Source of the DNA: Streptomyces sp. PCS3-D2
Lineage (GTDB): Bacteria > Actinomycetota > Actinomycetes > Streptomycetales > Streptomycetaceae
Reading direction: 5' to 3'
Length of the DNA: 64,000 bases
Assembly: GCF_000612545.2 (NCBI RefSeq)
Contig: NZ_CP097800.1
Location: 4,910,501-4,974,500 of the forward strand
Below the pieces are notes generated by a model. That model ran no database searches. It was given only the letters and a program-made list of their open reading frames with translations, and was not told where the DNA came from. Positions 24,913-32,709 of this stretch are shown in pieces. How positions within the stretch are numbered: position 1 is the first letter of the stretch; each line of letters opens with the position of its first letter. The position numbers and the translations under genes are program-made.

Positions 24913-27116
24913 TTCTAGGAGATCCGGGTGGCGGGAAGTCGACCCTCTCGCTAAAACTCACGTACGATATTGCCCGAGACGGATTTTCGGCCTCGGCTGC
25001 CAGGATCCCATTTTTGGTGATCCTGCGGGACTACACTCGTGATTTCGAAGCGGGGAACACGACGATGGTCCAGTATTTGGAGGCGCTATGCCGCTCTCCG
25101 TATAATATGGACCCACCGGCGGGGTTTGTTGAACACGCCTTGACCTCCGGAAGAGCCTTCGTAATTTTCGATGGGCTGGATGAACTTATAGATACATCCC
25201 TCCGCCGCAAGGTCGTCGAATTGGTGGAGTCGTTCGCATATCGATACCCGATGACTCCGATACTCGTCACGACTAGGAAAGTCGGATACGAGGAGGCCCC
25301 TCTAGACTCCAGCCTGTTCCACGCCGTGCAATTGGGGCAGTTGGACGACGATGGCGTTAAATCGTATGCCGATAAGTGGTTCATGCTCGATAACACCCTG
25401 GAGAAGAATCGCCGAGTCGAATTGTCTGCGAGCTTTTTTCAGGATAGTAGATTTGTGGCGGACCTTACGCAAAACCCTCTGATGCTGTCTCTTATGTGTG
25501 GCATCTATGCTAGCGAGAACTACATTCCGGCGAACAGGCCTGAGGTGTACAAGAAATGCACTGAGTTGCTGTTCGACAAGTGGGACAAGCAACGCGGCAT
25601 CGTTACACCCCTGCCTTTTGATGCTCACGTCAAGCACGCTATAAACGCGCTCGCTTACGCCATCTACTCAGACTCGAAGCATCGATCGGGCCTAACTCGT
25701 GACCGTCTCATTAGATTCGTAAAAGATTTTCTACTCGCGAAGAGGTTCGAGGATGATGACGAAGCAGAGAATGCGGCAACGCAATTCGTTGAATTTTGCA
25801 CCGGGCGCGCGTGGGTTCTTTCGAACGTTGGTTCTGACGAGTCTCAAGAGCTCTATGGATTCACGCACAGGACATTCCTTGAGTATTTTGCGGCAAACCA
25901 GCTTGTTCGCCTAAACCCGACAGCCGAACAATTGTTCGGTAAATTGCTGGATAAGATCTCTCATGCCGAATGGGATGTAGTCTCTCAGCTGGCTGTCCAA
26001 ATTATCGGTAATAATACCGAGGACGGTATGGATGATTTCCTGGAGCGTGTCATTGGTGCCGCAGAGAAATCTCCCATAGAGGAAAAGGCGAATCTTCTTG
26101 CCTTTGCCGGGAGGGCTCTTGGGTTCGCGGTTCCCAAGCCCGCGCTGGTGCGTCAAATTTGCCAAGCCAGTGTCGCCATGGCGATGGGCAATCCGAGCGA
26201 AGGGACGCCATTTCGGAGAGATAGGTATGCGCAGCTACGTGGCGTAAGGGCGGTTCTCCATGCCAATTCGGAAAATCTACCGTCCGTTGCCAAATATCTC
26301 CGAGCAAGCCTTCGGGTCGAAGACTCTTCAATCGAGGCCCGAGAAGTCTGCCTCGCGCTGGCTTTGAGTATCTCCCTTGTCCCGTATGCTGGGATCGACG
26401 ATGCTTCGTATATGACCAGCAAAGCTCGAGAGTATTGGAACGACTTCGAGGCTGAGAATTTTGACGAATTCGCGGCGGAGATGGACTCCCTGGCGGAACA
26501 TCGTGGATGGGCGGCACTTTATGCTGCAGTTGCGGGCCGGCGCCCAATTCGACATGTGATTGACGCGTACGGGCCGGAAGTCCTGTTCCAGTTCCATTCA
26601 GGACCGCTGACGCTGAGGCCACCCGTAGTGATGCGGATTGACCCGTATAGCGATGTCCGATCGAGGAGTGATTGGGCGCTAGATACTTGTCTCTCTGACC
26701 TCTCGGTAATTCTGCCTCGCTGTGAAACTCCTTGGTTCGTCTCCGAGTACGACTATGACCCTATTGGCAAACTCGGTCGGCATGCCTTCGGGGCTTTTTT
26801 TGGAACCCTCTCAGACTTTCCAGAGGAGCATCGAGATGCGGTGATTCTTCTCGCGGCTGCCTGGATTGAACTCGGCGGGGGGCCGCGGCAGGCATTTGAT
26901 GGCAGAGCGGACGGTCGGATCGTTCTTCTGATGCAGAAATGGAACGCAGCGAGGATCGGTCAGAGGCCCGTATCTCATGCGTTGCGCTCTATTCGTTCCA
27001 CGAAAGTATCTGGACGCGTCGTGGAGCTGTTGGAGGCCTGGGTGCAAGGACGGCTTCGTTTTACTCGAAAGCCCATCCCTGTAGCGGAGTCTGCAGCAGC
27101 CGAGACTCAGTGTTGA
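24831..27116 (+). CDS. NACHT-domain NTPase, main part (antiphage STAND-type candidate)
   Basis: 761 residues. The NACHT core is intact: Walker A GDPGGGKS (30-37), Walker B FVIFDGLDEL (110-119), the LVTTRKVGYE segment, QNPLMLSLMCGIY, and the conserved GFTHRTFLEYFAANQL after the winged helix. The roughly 380-residue C-terminal part is helical and presumably the sensor; no known repeats are visible. Bacterial NACHT proteins of this architecture are known antiphage STAND NTPases. The only in-frame start ahead of Walker A is TTG 24831 with no SD, so independent translation is doubtful; the N-terminal part is encoded upstream in another frame. Low GC points to recent acquisition as cargo. Confidence 0.8.
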   Translation: MEGQGKARIPSPPPGLDSIISSSHRTVILGDPGGGKSTLSLKLTYDIARDGFSASAARIPFLVILRDYTRDFEAGNTTMVQYLEALCRSPYNMDPPAGFVEHALTSGRAFVIFDGLDELIDTSLRRKVVELVESFAYRYPMTPILVTTRKVGYEEAPLDSSLFHAVQLGQLDDDGVKSYADKWFMLDNTLEKNRRVELSASFFQDSRFVADLTQNPLMLSLMCGIYASENYIPANRPEVYKKCTELLFDKWDKQRGIVTPLPFDAHVKHAINALAYAIYSDSKHRSGLTRDRLIRFVKDFLLAKRFEDDDEAENAATQFVEFCTGRAWVLSNVGSDESQELYGFTHRTFLEYFAANQLVRLNPTAEQLFGKLLDKISHAEWDVVSQLAVQIIGNNTEDGMDDFLERVIGAAEKSPIEEKANLLAFAGRALGFAVPKPALVRQICQASVAMAMGNPSEGTPFRRDRYAQLRGVRAVLHANSENLPSVAKYLRASLRVEDSSIEAREVCLALALSISLVPYAGIDDASYMTSKAREYWNDFEAENFDEFAAEMDSLAEHRGWAALYAAVAGRRPIRHVIDAYGPEVLFQFHSGPLTLRPPVVMRIDPYSDVRSRSDWALDTCLSDLSVILPRCETPWFVSEYDYDPIGKLGRHAFGAFFGTLSDFPEEHRDAVILLAAAWIELGGGPRQAFDGRADGRIVLLMQKWNAARIGQRPVSHALRSIRSTKVSGRVVELLEAWVQGRLRFTRKPIPVAESAAAETQC

Positions 27117-27315
27117 CGGACGAAAGCCGCCGACACATCGGCCAGTCCGGTACTGACCTATGCCTTTTCTCTTTCAAGGCGCTGAGCACGGATGCTGGCC
27201 CACGCACGGCTCATGACATCTGGAAACGGCCCTCCGAGAGTCCCGTCCAGCCCGCCCGACCTCAAGCGGTCACGTGCGACCCTGGCAGCAACCCAAGCCC
27301 TTGGAAGGAGGTGCC
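27117..27315. other. Spacer between NACHT gene and control block
   Basis: About 200 bases with intermediate GC and no gene. It ends in a strong SD (GGAAGGAGG) for the GntR gene. Confidence 0.4.
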
Positions 27316-27762
27316 GTGCCGGAGGCCAGCCCGCGCGGAACCTATCTACTCATCGCTGACGCGCTGCGGAAGGAGATTGAGGAGGGGCACCCCAAGAACA
27401 GCACTCTGCCGTCAGAGGCCGCCCTCATGCAGGCTCACGATGTCTCCCGCAACACCGTTCGTCGCGCGCTGAAGACGCTGGAGTCCGAGAAGCTGATCAC
27501 GTCCGTGCCGGGCGCCGGCTGGCGCGTGTCTCGGGTGCCCGTCCCGCCTCTCGTTGAGCGCCTGACCGCTGTCATCACGGAGGACCATCTCGCCGTCGGC
27601 GACAAGTACCCGTCTGAGGCGAACCTCTGCGAGCGCTTCGGAATGTCCCGGACAGCCGTACGCCACGCGCTGGCGCAGATGGAAGGCATCGGCCTACTCG
27701 CCACCGTGCACGGCAAAGGCCGAACAGTGCTCGCCCTTCCGACCACCCAAGAGGAGTCATAG
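27316..27762 (+). CDS. Tandem GntR-type winged-helix regulator without effector domain
   Basis: A 148-residue protein consisting of two GntR winged helices in a row. The first is LIADALRKEIEEG through RRALKTLESEKLI and VPGAGWRVS (residues 10-70). The second runs from LTAVITEDHLAVGDKYPSE through SRTAVRHALAQMEGIGLL (about 78-140). No ligand-binding domain follows. In pSAM2 the GntR protein KorSA represses the element's activator gene, so a repressor role is plausible, though KorSA itself is about 260 residues. GTG 27316 has AAGGAGG at good spacing. It lies 2 bases upstream of the HD gene, suggesting an operon. Confidence 0.82.
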   Translation: MPEASPRGTYLLIADALRKEIEEGHPKNSTLPSEAALMQAHDVSRNTVRRALKTLESEKLITSVPGAGWRVSRVPVPPLVERLTAVITEDHLAVGDKYPSEANLCERFGMSRTAVRHALAQMEGIGLLATVHGKGRTVLALPTTQEES

Positions 27763-27764
27763 CC

Positions 27765-28343
27765 TTGCCATCCATGGGGCTAACTGCGTGGGCGTACTCG
27801 CTCTCCGAATCGATGCTGGCCGAACCGCTGCCGCGCCGCTGGGCACACTCTCTCGGGGTAGCCAAGCGGGCGCGTTCCCTGAGCCCGATCCTCGGCCGTG
27901 ACGCCGAGCTGCTGGAGGCTGCCGCAGTTCTGCACGACGTCGGCTACTCCCCCTCCATCGCCGCTACCGGCTTCCACCCGCTCGACGGGGCCCGGTTCCT
28001 CCGCGACCAGGAGGGAGCTGACGAGCGCGTCGTCCGGCTCGTGGCCCACCACTCCTGCGCTCTCCTGGAGGCCGAGGAGCGCGGGCTCCGGCGTGACCTG
28101 GAGACCGAGTTCGAGCTGGAGAGGCCGGAGCTTGTAGATGCGCTGATCGTGTCGGACATGACGACTACGCCGGACGGCGAGCACACAACGCCGGCGGCCC
28201 GGCTGGACGAGATCGTGCAGCGGTACGGCCCGGATACGATCGTGGGTCGCTTCATCCAGCGAGCGGCACCGGAGATCTACGCCGCCACCGAGCGGGTGGA
28301 AGGCCGGATGTCCCTCGCCCAGGCCACCACTCAGCCGATGTAA
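27765..28343 (+). CDS. HD-domain phosphohydrolase-like protein
   Basis: A 192-residue HD-superfamily protein. Metal ligands visible are His28 (RRWAHSLGVAKRA), His57-Asp58 (AAVLHDVGYSP) and a later Asp in LIVSDMTTT. Additional His residues (GFHPLDG, VAHHSC) match the HD domain of small metal-dependent phosphohydrolases. Substrate unknown; nucleotides or cyclic nucleotides are typical for the superfamily. TTG 27765 has GAGGAG 8 bases upstream; ATG 27774 is an alternative. It is co-directional with the GntR gene and converges on the Nudix gene, overlapping it by 13 bases. Confidence 0.82.
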   Translation: MPSMGLTAWAYSLSESMLAEPLPRRWAHSLGVAKRARSLSPILGRDAELLEAAAVLHDVGYSPSIAATGFHPLDGARFLRDQEGADERVVRLVAHHSCALLEAEERGLRRDLETEFELERPELVDALIVSDMTTTPDGEHTTPAARLDEIVQRYGPDTIVGRFIQRAAPEIYAATERVEGRMSLAQATTQPM

Positions 28344-28804
28344 GGCTCACGGCGCGAATCGTCCAGGCCGTGTTGGATCCGCAGACGCATGGACGGGTGA
28401 ATGTCCAGGTCATCGAGGTCCCCCGGATCAATCCAGCGGACCTCCTTGGATTCGCTGCTCGTGCGGAGGATTCCGCCTATCGGACGGGCCCGGAAGCAGA
28501 TCGAGAACTGTTGTCGTACCTCGCCATCGTCGTACGCGAGGACGTGCTCCGGGTCGGTGTAGAGCCCCACAATGCCGTCCACCTCAACCTTGATCCCGGT
28601 CTCCTCCTCGACCTCGCGCACAACTGTGTCGCCGACGCGCTCGCCAATGTCGTGGCCACCGCCGGGAAGTGCCCACAGGTTGTTATCGGTCTTGTGGATG
28701 ACCAAGAGCCTCCCGGCGCCGTCCTGCACGATGGCCGTGACCGAGGGCACCACGGAGTTGGCGGCAGGAGCGTTGGGGTCGCGGAAGTAGTCGATTCGGC
28801 TCAT
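28331..28804 (-). CDS. Nudix hydrolase, candidate Pif-like immunity factor
   Basis: A 157-residue Nudix protein with a perfect Nudix box at residues 49-71 (GGHDIGERVGDTVVREVEEE, then TGI), so pyrophosphohydrolase activity on nucleoside diphosphate derivatives is expected. In pSAM2 the Nudix protein Pif prevents redundant transfer between cells already carrying the element; a Nudix gene in the control block of this AICE suggests the same role, which is inference. Its ATG overlaps the stop of the upstream XRE gene by 4 bases, so the two are translationally coupled. Confidence 0.88.
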   Translation of the reverse strand: MSRIDYFRDPNAPAANSVVPSVTAIVQDGAGRLLVIHKTDNNLWALPGGGHDIGERVGDTVVREVEEETGIKVEVDGIVGLYTDPEHVLAYDDGEVRQQFSICFRARPIGGILRTSSESKEVRWIDPGDLDDLDIHPSMRLRIQHGLDDSRREPYIG

Positions 28805-29571
28805 GCGTCTGGACCTCCCAGGTCTGTGGGCGAGGAGATGGGTCTTGCGGTCTCCCAGACCCGTTCGACGCTCTCGGCGTAGGCATCGAACAGCTCGCCC
28901 CCGGGGACGCGCTGGATGTGCAGCACCGGCGCCATGTACGCACCGACGCCGTACAGGTGCCCGTTGGCGAGCATCTCGTCATCGGCCCGGTAGATCGAGT
29001 TGTAGAGCGTGGTGGAGTGGAGTCGGAACTCCACACCAGGGAGGCCGAACAGCGAGGCATAGTTGACCAGCGCGTTGCGAATCTTGCTGGCCATAGCTCC
29101 CCCGATCCCCTCGTCCTCGCCTCGCACGGCGACAGCCGCGGACTCCGGATCCCCGAGCATGAAGCGGATCCGGACTCCGGCAGCCGACCTCTCCTTGACG
29201 ACCTGGTGAAATGCCGCGTCCTCAGTGAGCCAGAATCCCGAGTAGACGAGCACGTCGAAATGTCTTGACGCTCGGGCGTAGAGCTGCGGCCAGAGACGGT
29301 TCGGAACCACTGACCGGTGAGGGTAGAGCCTGACCAGCTCGGCGTTCCCCGCTTCGGTGACCTCGGCCGACGTCCGCTCATCCGGCCACAGGTAGGACAT
29401 CTCGCACTGTAGGAGCGAGGCTGCGGCGTACTTGAAGCGACGGTACGGCTGCCGCTTGGGCTCATTGATCCAGCGTTCGACCGTCTTGGCTGACACGCCT
29501 AGCGCTTCGGCGACTTGATCGAGCGACAGACCGCACTTGGTGATCGCACCACGTAACCGTTCATTCGCCAT
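28801..29571 (-). CDS. XRE-type HTH regulator with PLD-like C-terminal domain
   Basis: A 256-residue protein. Residues 5-60 are a helix-turn-helix (RGAITKCGLSLDQVAEALG then VSAKTVERWI). The C-terminal 170 residues resemble a phospholipase-D-like fold (FDVLVYSGFWLTED, VRIRFMLGDPESAAV, EFRLHSTTLYNSIYRADDEML), but the HxKxxxxD motif is degenerate, so it probably senses rather than cleaves. ATG 29571 has GGAGAG 6 bases upstream. It is upstream of the coupled Nudix gene and divergent from the transfer region, as expected of an element-maintenance regulator. Confidence 0.75.
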   Translation of the reverse strand: MANERLRGAITKCGLSLDQVAEALGVSAKTVERWINEPKRQPYRRFKYAAASLLQCEMSYLWPDERTSAEVTEAGNAELVRLYPHRSVVPNRLWPQLYARASRHFDVLVYSGFWLTEDAAFHQVVKERSAAGVRIRFMLGDPESAAVAVRGEDEGIGGAMASKIRNALVNYASLFGLPGVEFRLHSTTLYNSIYRADDEMLANGHLYGVGAYMAPVLHIQRVPGGELFDAYAESVERVWETARPISSPTDLGGPDA

Positions 29572-29976
29572 GCCGCGCTCTCCCCGCACTGGGACGACTT
29601 GGTACGACCTCACCGTAGCGAAGTCGTGCACCAGTCGTACATGTGCAAAGTCCAACGTCTCGGCCCCAGCGGCCATGCTGAAGACGCATCGAGCGGACGG
29701 AAGCGTCAGCCCCTAAGGGTGAAGGGACTTGACGCCGCGAATCCTTCTCCGCAAGATGAGGAACAAGTATTACATGTACCTCCAGGGATTCCGATCCGCC
29801 GAGAGGTGCTGCACACCCACAGGGCGGGGACGCTGCAATCCCGCTAAAGGCCAGGTAGGACGCAATGGGCTTCGGCCCGACTGGCGAGGTGGCCCGGCGA
29901 CCGCGAGCAACGGCCGGAGAGTGGGGACTTGGTCCCCCTTGCAGTGCTTGACGCAACCACGCCGTAGGAGGTCGAA

Positions 29977-30030
29977 GTGATCCGCTTAAGACTCTGGGGC
30001 CGTTCGTGCTGGACCGGTACGGACGGATAG
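29977..30030 (+). CDS. Possible leader peptide with adjacent TTA and AGA codons
   Basis: GTG is preceded by AGGAGGT at 5-base spacing and opens a 17-codon frame, VIRLRLWGRSCWTGTDG, ending in TAG. Codons 4 and 5 are TTA (Leu) and AGA (Arg), two of the rarest codons in Streptomyces. AGA is read by tRNA-Arg(UCU), the very tRNA gene carrying the element, and TTA by the bldA tRNA. Two hairpins with interchangeable arms follow before the first transfer-region gene. The SD and frame are seen; leader or attenuator function is inference. Confidence 0.45.
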   Translation: MIRLRLWGRSCWTGTDG

Positions 30031-30076
30031 CCCTCCGCGTCACAACACGCCGGGATGCCCGGCTGGCGGCCTACCC

Positions 30077-30098
30077 CCGCAGCCCTACCAGGCTGCGG
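30077..30098 (+). promoter_or_regulatory. Leader hairpin 1
   Basis: CCGCAGCC and GGCTGCGG form a perfect 8-bp stem with a 6-base loop. Its 3' arm (GGCTGC) could instead pair with the 5' arm (GCAGCC) of hairpin 2 at 30186, making the two structures mutually exclusive. Confidence 0.45.
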
Positions 30099-30185
30099 CC
30101 GGTTGCCTCCTTCGCCCGTCCGCCGCTTCGGCGTGTACGGGCGAAGTGGCAGGGAGCCGGAGTTCTTCCTGTTCCACGACGACGT

Positions 30186-30215
30186 GCAGCCCCGGTGTTG
30201 GAGCACCAGGGCTGC
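30186..30215 (+). promoter_or_regulatory. Leader hairpin 2
   Basis: GCAGCCC-C-GGTG pairs with CACC-A-GGGCTGC across a TTGGAG loop, with one mismatch. It lies 38 bases before the ATG of the first transfer-region gene. No U-tract follows, so it might act on translation or as a Streptomyces-type terminator. Confidence 0.45.
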
Positions 30216-30253
30216 TGTTCGGGCCCGTTCCTGTCTGAGAGGAGCAAGACCCA

Positions 30254-30517
30254 ATGAAGTCCATCGTTGCACGTCACGCGGGTGTTACCCCGCTTCCGGT
30301 CGACCTGGAGCCGACGGACGCGGAGCTGGACGCGATCGAGGCCGAGATGCCGCTGATCTCCGCTGAGGTCGAGTTGCTGGACGCGTTGATCGTGCTGCTG
30401 GACCGGCCGGCGTCGGAGTTCGGCGCCCGCCGGATCCGGCGGGCGCACCGGCGGGTGCTGGCGGCCCGCCGGGACGCGGCGAACAAGAGCTGCCCTGTTC
30501 CGCCGGCGGTGGCGTGA
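30254..30517 (+). CDS. Small conserved AICE protein (DUF6284-like)
   Basis: An 87-residue, mostly helical protein (EPTDAELDAIEAEMPLISAE, then VELLDALIVLLD and an Arg-rich tail RRIRRAHRRVLAARRDAA). Short proteins of this type are regularly found at the start of the transfer region in Streptomyces AICEs and plasmids; function unknown. ATG 30254 has GAGAGGAG upstream. The next gene overlaps its stop (GTGATG), so the set is an operon. Confidence 0.72.
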   Translation: MKSIVARHAGVTPLPVDLEPTDAELDAIEAEMPLISAEVELLDALIVLLDRPASEFGARRIRRAHRRVLAARRDAANKSCPVPPAVA

Positions 30518-30792
30518 TGCGCGGCGCGCACCTGGTCCACCGGGATGGCCGGTGGCGCCTGTTCGTAGCGCTGCCCGGCAGCGTGGCCCATTGGCCGACC
30601 CACTACTTCACGGGGCCGACCGTGCCGAGTGTTCAGGAGCGCTCACGGGCGCTCACCGCGCTCGGCTTCACGCTCACGGACGGCGCGGCCTGGTCCTGGA
30701 CCGAGGACACTGAGCGGTTTGACGACCCGGCCTCGCCGGTCATCCTGATCGCCCTCGCGCCCGTCGAACCGGTTGTGGGGGGTGCATTGTGA
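30514..30792 (+). CDS. Small conserved AICE protein (DUF6303-like)
   Basis: A 92-residue protein (AHLVHRDGRWRLFVALPG, then ERSRALTALGFTL) of a small family seen in Streptomyces mobile elements, without known function. The start, GTG 30514 or ATG 30517, overlaps the upstream stop, and its own 3' end overlaps the SpdB-like gene by 4 bases, showing translational coupling along the operon. No membrane segments. Confidence 0.7.
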   Translation: MMRGAHLVHRDGRWRLFVALPGSVAHWPTHYFTGPTVPSVQERSRALTALGFTLTDGAAWSWTEDTERFDDPASPVILIALAPVEPVVGGAL

Positions 30793-31802
30793 GCGATGCT
30801 CATCTGCGCTCATCGGAGCGCGCGTTGGCGTTCGGGACGTGGCTGATCGTGAGCGGGGCGATGCTCTACTCGATCCTCACGGTCACGCCACTGATGGCCG
30901 CCCACACCCCCGACGCGTGGGACTGGACGGCGCCGATTCTGCCGCTCGTCGTGGACGCGGCGGTGCTTATCGTGGTCCGCCTGGACTCGGTCCTGGCCCG
31001 GCTGGGCGGGCATGGCGGGCCGTGGCCGGTGGCCCTGCGCTGGATGACTGGCGCCATGACGCTCCTGTTGAACATCGGCGCATCCGCGCTGGTGGGAGAC
31101 ATGGTGGGGGTCGCGGTCCACGCGGTCGCGCCCCTGCTGCTGATCGTCACCGCGGAGGCTGGTCTGGCCTACCGCCGGGCCCTGACCGCCGCTGTCCTGG
31201 CCGCCGAGGAACGCAAGCAGGCCCAGCGGGACGCGGCAGTACGAGCGGCTGCGGAGCGAGAGGAGAACCGGCTGCGGGCGGAGCGTGAACGCCGTGACTA
31301 CGAGGCTGCGCAGGCGCGTGAGCAGCGTGAGCACGAGGCGAAGCTGGCCCGGGAAGCCGATGAGCGCCGGGCCCAAATTCTCCGTGAAGAGGCCGACCGC
31401 GCGGAGGCTGCGCGGCGGGCCGTGCAGGAGGCGCGGGACGAGCGTGAGCGCCGTGAGCACGAGCGTGAGCAAGCCGCGAAAGCTCGTGAGCAAGCGGCCC
31501 GGCAGGCCGCAGCCCAGCGCGCGGCCGACGAGCGTCGCCGGGCCGAGCAGGCACGGCAGGAGGCGGCGGAGCGGGCGGAGCGTGAGCGCGCCGAGCTGCT
31601 GTCCGCGGGCCCGGCCCTGGAGAAGCTCGAAGAGGTTCGGGCCCGCCAGGTCGTCCAGGCCTCGTACGCGGCGGGGCTGACGCAGCGGCAGGCCATCGAG
31701 CTCACCGGCTGGTCCGCCGGGTGGATCGCCGCCCGCTACCAGGAATTGCGCGAACTCACCGCACCCGATCCGCGCCCTGTCCTCGAAGGAGCCAGCCAGT
31801 GA
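30789..31802 (+). CDS. SpdB-like membrane protein with coiled coil (DUF2637-type)
   Basis: A 337-residue protein. The first 130 residues hold about four membrane helices (15-39, 46-65, 82-106, 108-128), matching the DUF2637 domain of plasmid spread proteins. Residues about 135-285 are a highly charged Glu/Arg/Ala coiled coil. The C-terminal end (VVQASYAAGLTQRQAIELTG) looks like a helix-turn-helix. Spd proteins help spread transferred DNA between mycelial compartments after TraB-mediated transfer. It overlaps both neighbours by a few bases. Confidence 0.78.
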   Translation: MSDAHLRSSERALAFGTWLIVSGAMLYSILTVTPLMAAHTPDAWDWTAPILPLVVDAAVLIVVRLDSVLARLGGHGGPWPVALRWMTGAMTLLLNIGASALVGDMVGVAVHAVAPLLLIVTAEAGLAYRRALTAAVLAAEERKQAQRDAAVRAAAEREENRLRAERERRDYEAAQAREQREHEAKLAREADERRAQILREEADRAEAARRAVQEARDERERREHEREQAAKAREQAARQAAAQRAADERRRAEQARQEAAERAERERAELLSAGPALEKLEEVRARQVVQASYAAGLTQRQAIELTGWSAGWIAARYQELRELTAPDPRPVLEGASQ

Positions 31803-32023
31803 AGCTCTCCCCGAACACCGCGCCGGCCGAGCCGGGCAACCTGCTGATCCGGATACACAACCAGGTCGGCGCCGCGGTCGACGTCACGGGGACTGAAGAC
31901 CGGGCCCGCTGGGCCTGCCACGGGTGCGGCGAGACCCGCTCCGACTACCCGTTCTACATGACCCGTGAGGACGCCAACGGGCACGCGGCGACGTGCCGGG
32001 GCGCCTACCACCGCCTCCGCTGA
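31799..32023 (+). CDS. Small C2HC zinc-finger-like AICE protein
   Basis: A 74-residue protein with CHGCGETRSDYP and NGHAATC, giving a Cys-x2-Cys and His-x3-Cys arrangement that could bind one zinc. GTG 31799 overlaps the SpdB-like stop (GTGA), and its stop overlaps the next start (TGATG). Function is unknown. Confidence 0.68.
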   Translation: MKLSPNTAPAEPGNLLIRIHNQVGAAVDVTGTEDRARWACHGCGETRSDYPFYMTREDANGHAATCRGAYHRLR

Positions 32024-32361
32024 TGGCGACCCTGCCCGTCTACTCCTGGCGCCTCGCCCCGGACGGACTCGCCACCCGCCGACAACTCCGCGCGCTCGGA
32101 CTGCGGCCCGGCGGACAGGATGTCGTCGCCCAGGTCGAGCGGCCGCGCCGCCGGCGGGGGCCGCTGGTGGCCTACCTGTACCGGATCGACCGGGCCCGCC
32201 CGGTCCGGCCGATGACCGCCCGCCGGGCCGCGGCCCTCGCCAAGGCCAATGCCGCCCGCCGCTGGTGCCCGGCCTGCCGCCGTGACGCCGGGTACGTGAT
32301 CCCGGCCTCGCTCGGCATGTGCACCCCCTGCGCCTACCCCGACGAACAGCGCGCCGCCTGA
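32023..32361 (+). CDS. RRQRL-type zinc-binding AICE protein
   Basis: A 112-residue basic protein with ATRRQLRALGLRPGG near the N-terminus, a central YRIDRARPVRPMTARRAAAL stretch and a C-terminal zinc ribbon WCPACRRDAGYV...CTPC. It matches the small RRQRL-motif zinc-binding proteins common in Streptomyces integrative elements; role unknown, DNA or RNA binding is likely. Starts at TGATG with the upstream gene. Confidence 0.74.
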   Translation: MATLPVYSWRLAPDGLATRRQLRALGLRPGGQDVVAQVERPRRRRGPLVAYLYRIDRARPVRPMTARRAAALAKANAARRWCPACRRDAGYVIPASLGMCTPCAYPDEQRAA

Positions 32362-32386
32362 ACAGCCGACCCATCAGGAGAGTCAC

Positions 32387-32626
32387 GTGACCACGACCAA
32401 CACACCCCAGGCCCCGGACGCTGCCGCGCAGGGCTCGCACCAGTGGATTCTCACGCTGGAGCTGCCCGGCCGCGCCGCCGCGACGCAGTACGGCACCTGG
32501 AACCCGGTCCCCGGGGCGACGCGGCACGACGTGTTCGTGGCCATCCGCCAGCACGTCACCAACCGGTTCCCGGACCTGGAGCGCGCCACCGTCGCGTTCT
32601 TCGCCCTGGAGCCCAACCAGCTTTGA
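32387..32626 (+). CDS. Small hypothetical protein of the transfer region
   Basis: A 79-residue protein with no membrane segment. The central part (HQWILTLELPGRAAATQYGT, then RHDVFVAIRQHV) is predicted alpha/beta. GTG 32387 has AGGAGAG upstream. I recognise no domain. Position between the zinc protein and the Ala/Arg-rich gene suggests a transfer-accessory role. Confidence 0.65.
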   Translation: MTTTNTPQAPDAAAQGSHQWILTLELPGRAAATQYGTWNPVPGATRHDVFVAIRQHVTNRFPDLERATVAFFALEPNQL

Positions 32627-32709
32627 CCTGCCTGTATCAGCAGGGCCCGGCCACCGCCTCCTACAGCAACCGGCCGGGCCCCTCATCCCCTGAAGGGGGC
32701 TCGTACAGC

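Larger units (their letters stand above)
29572..30253. other. Divergent control region and leader of the transfer operon
   Basis: 682 bases without a conventional gene between the leftward XRE-Nudix unit and the rightward transfer genes. It should hold promoters for both. Two items stand out: a 17-codon reading frame with an excellent SD at 29977 and two hairpins at 30077-30098 and 30186-30215. Other open frames here show no coding signature. Confidence 0.5.

Noticed and set aside
24157-27116. Programmed -1 frameshifting of the NACHT gene
   Set aside because: No X-XXY-YYZ slippery heptamer with a following hairpin is apparent in the overlap; a simple one-base loss or sequencing error is more likely.
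28331-28804. MutT antimutator gene
   Set aside because: The Nudix box alone does not define MutT; location in the AICE control block and coupling to the XRE gene favour an element-specific role.
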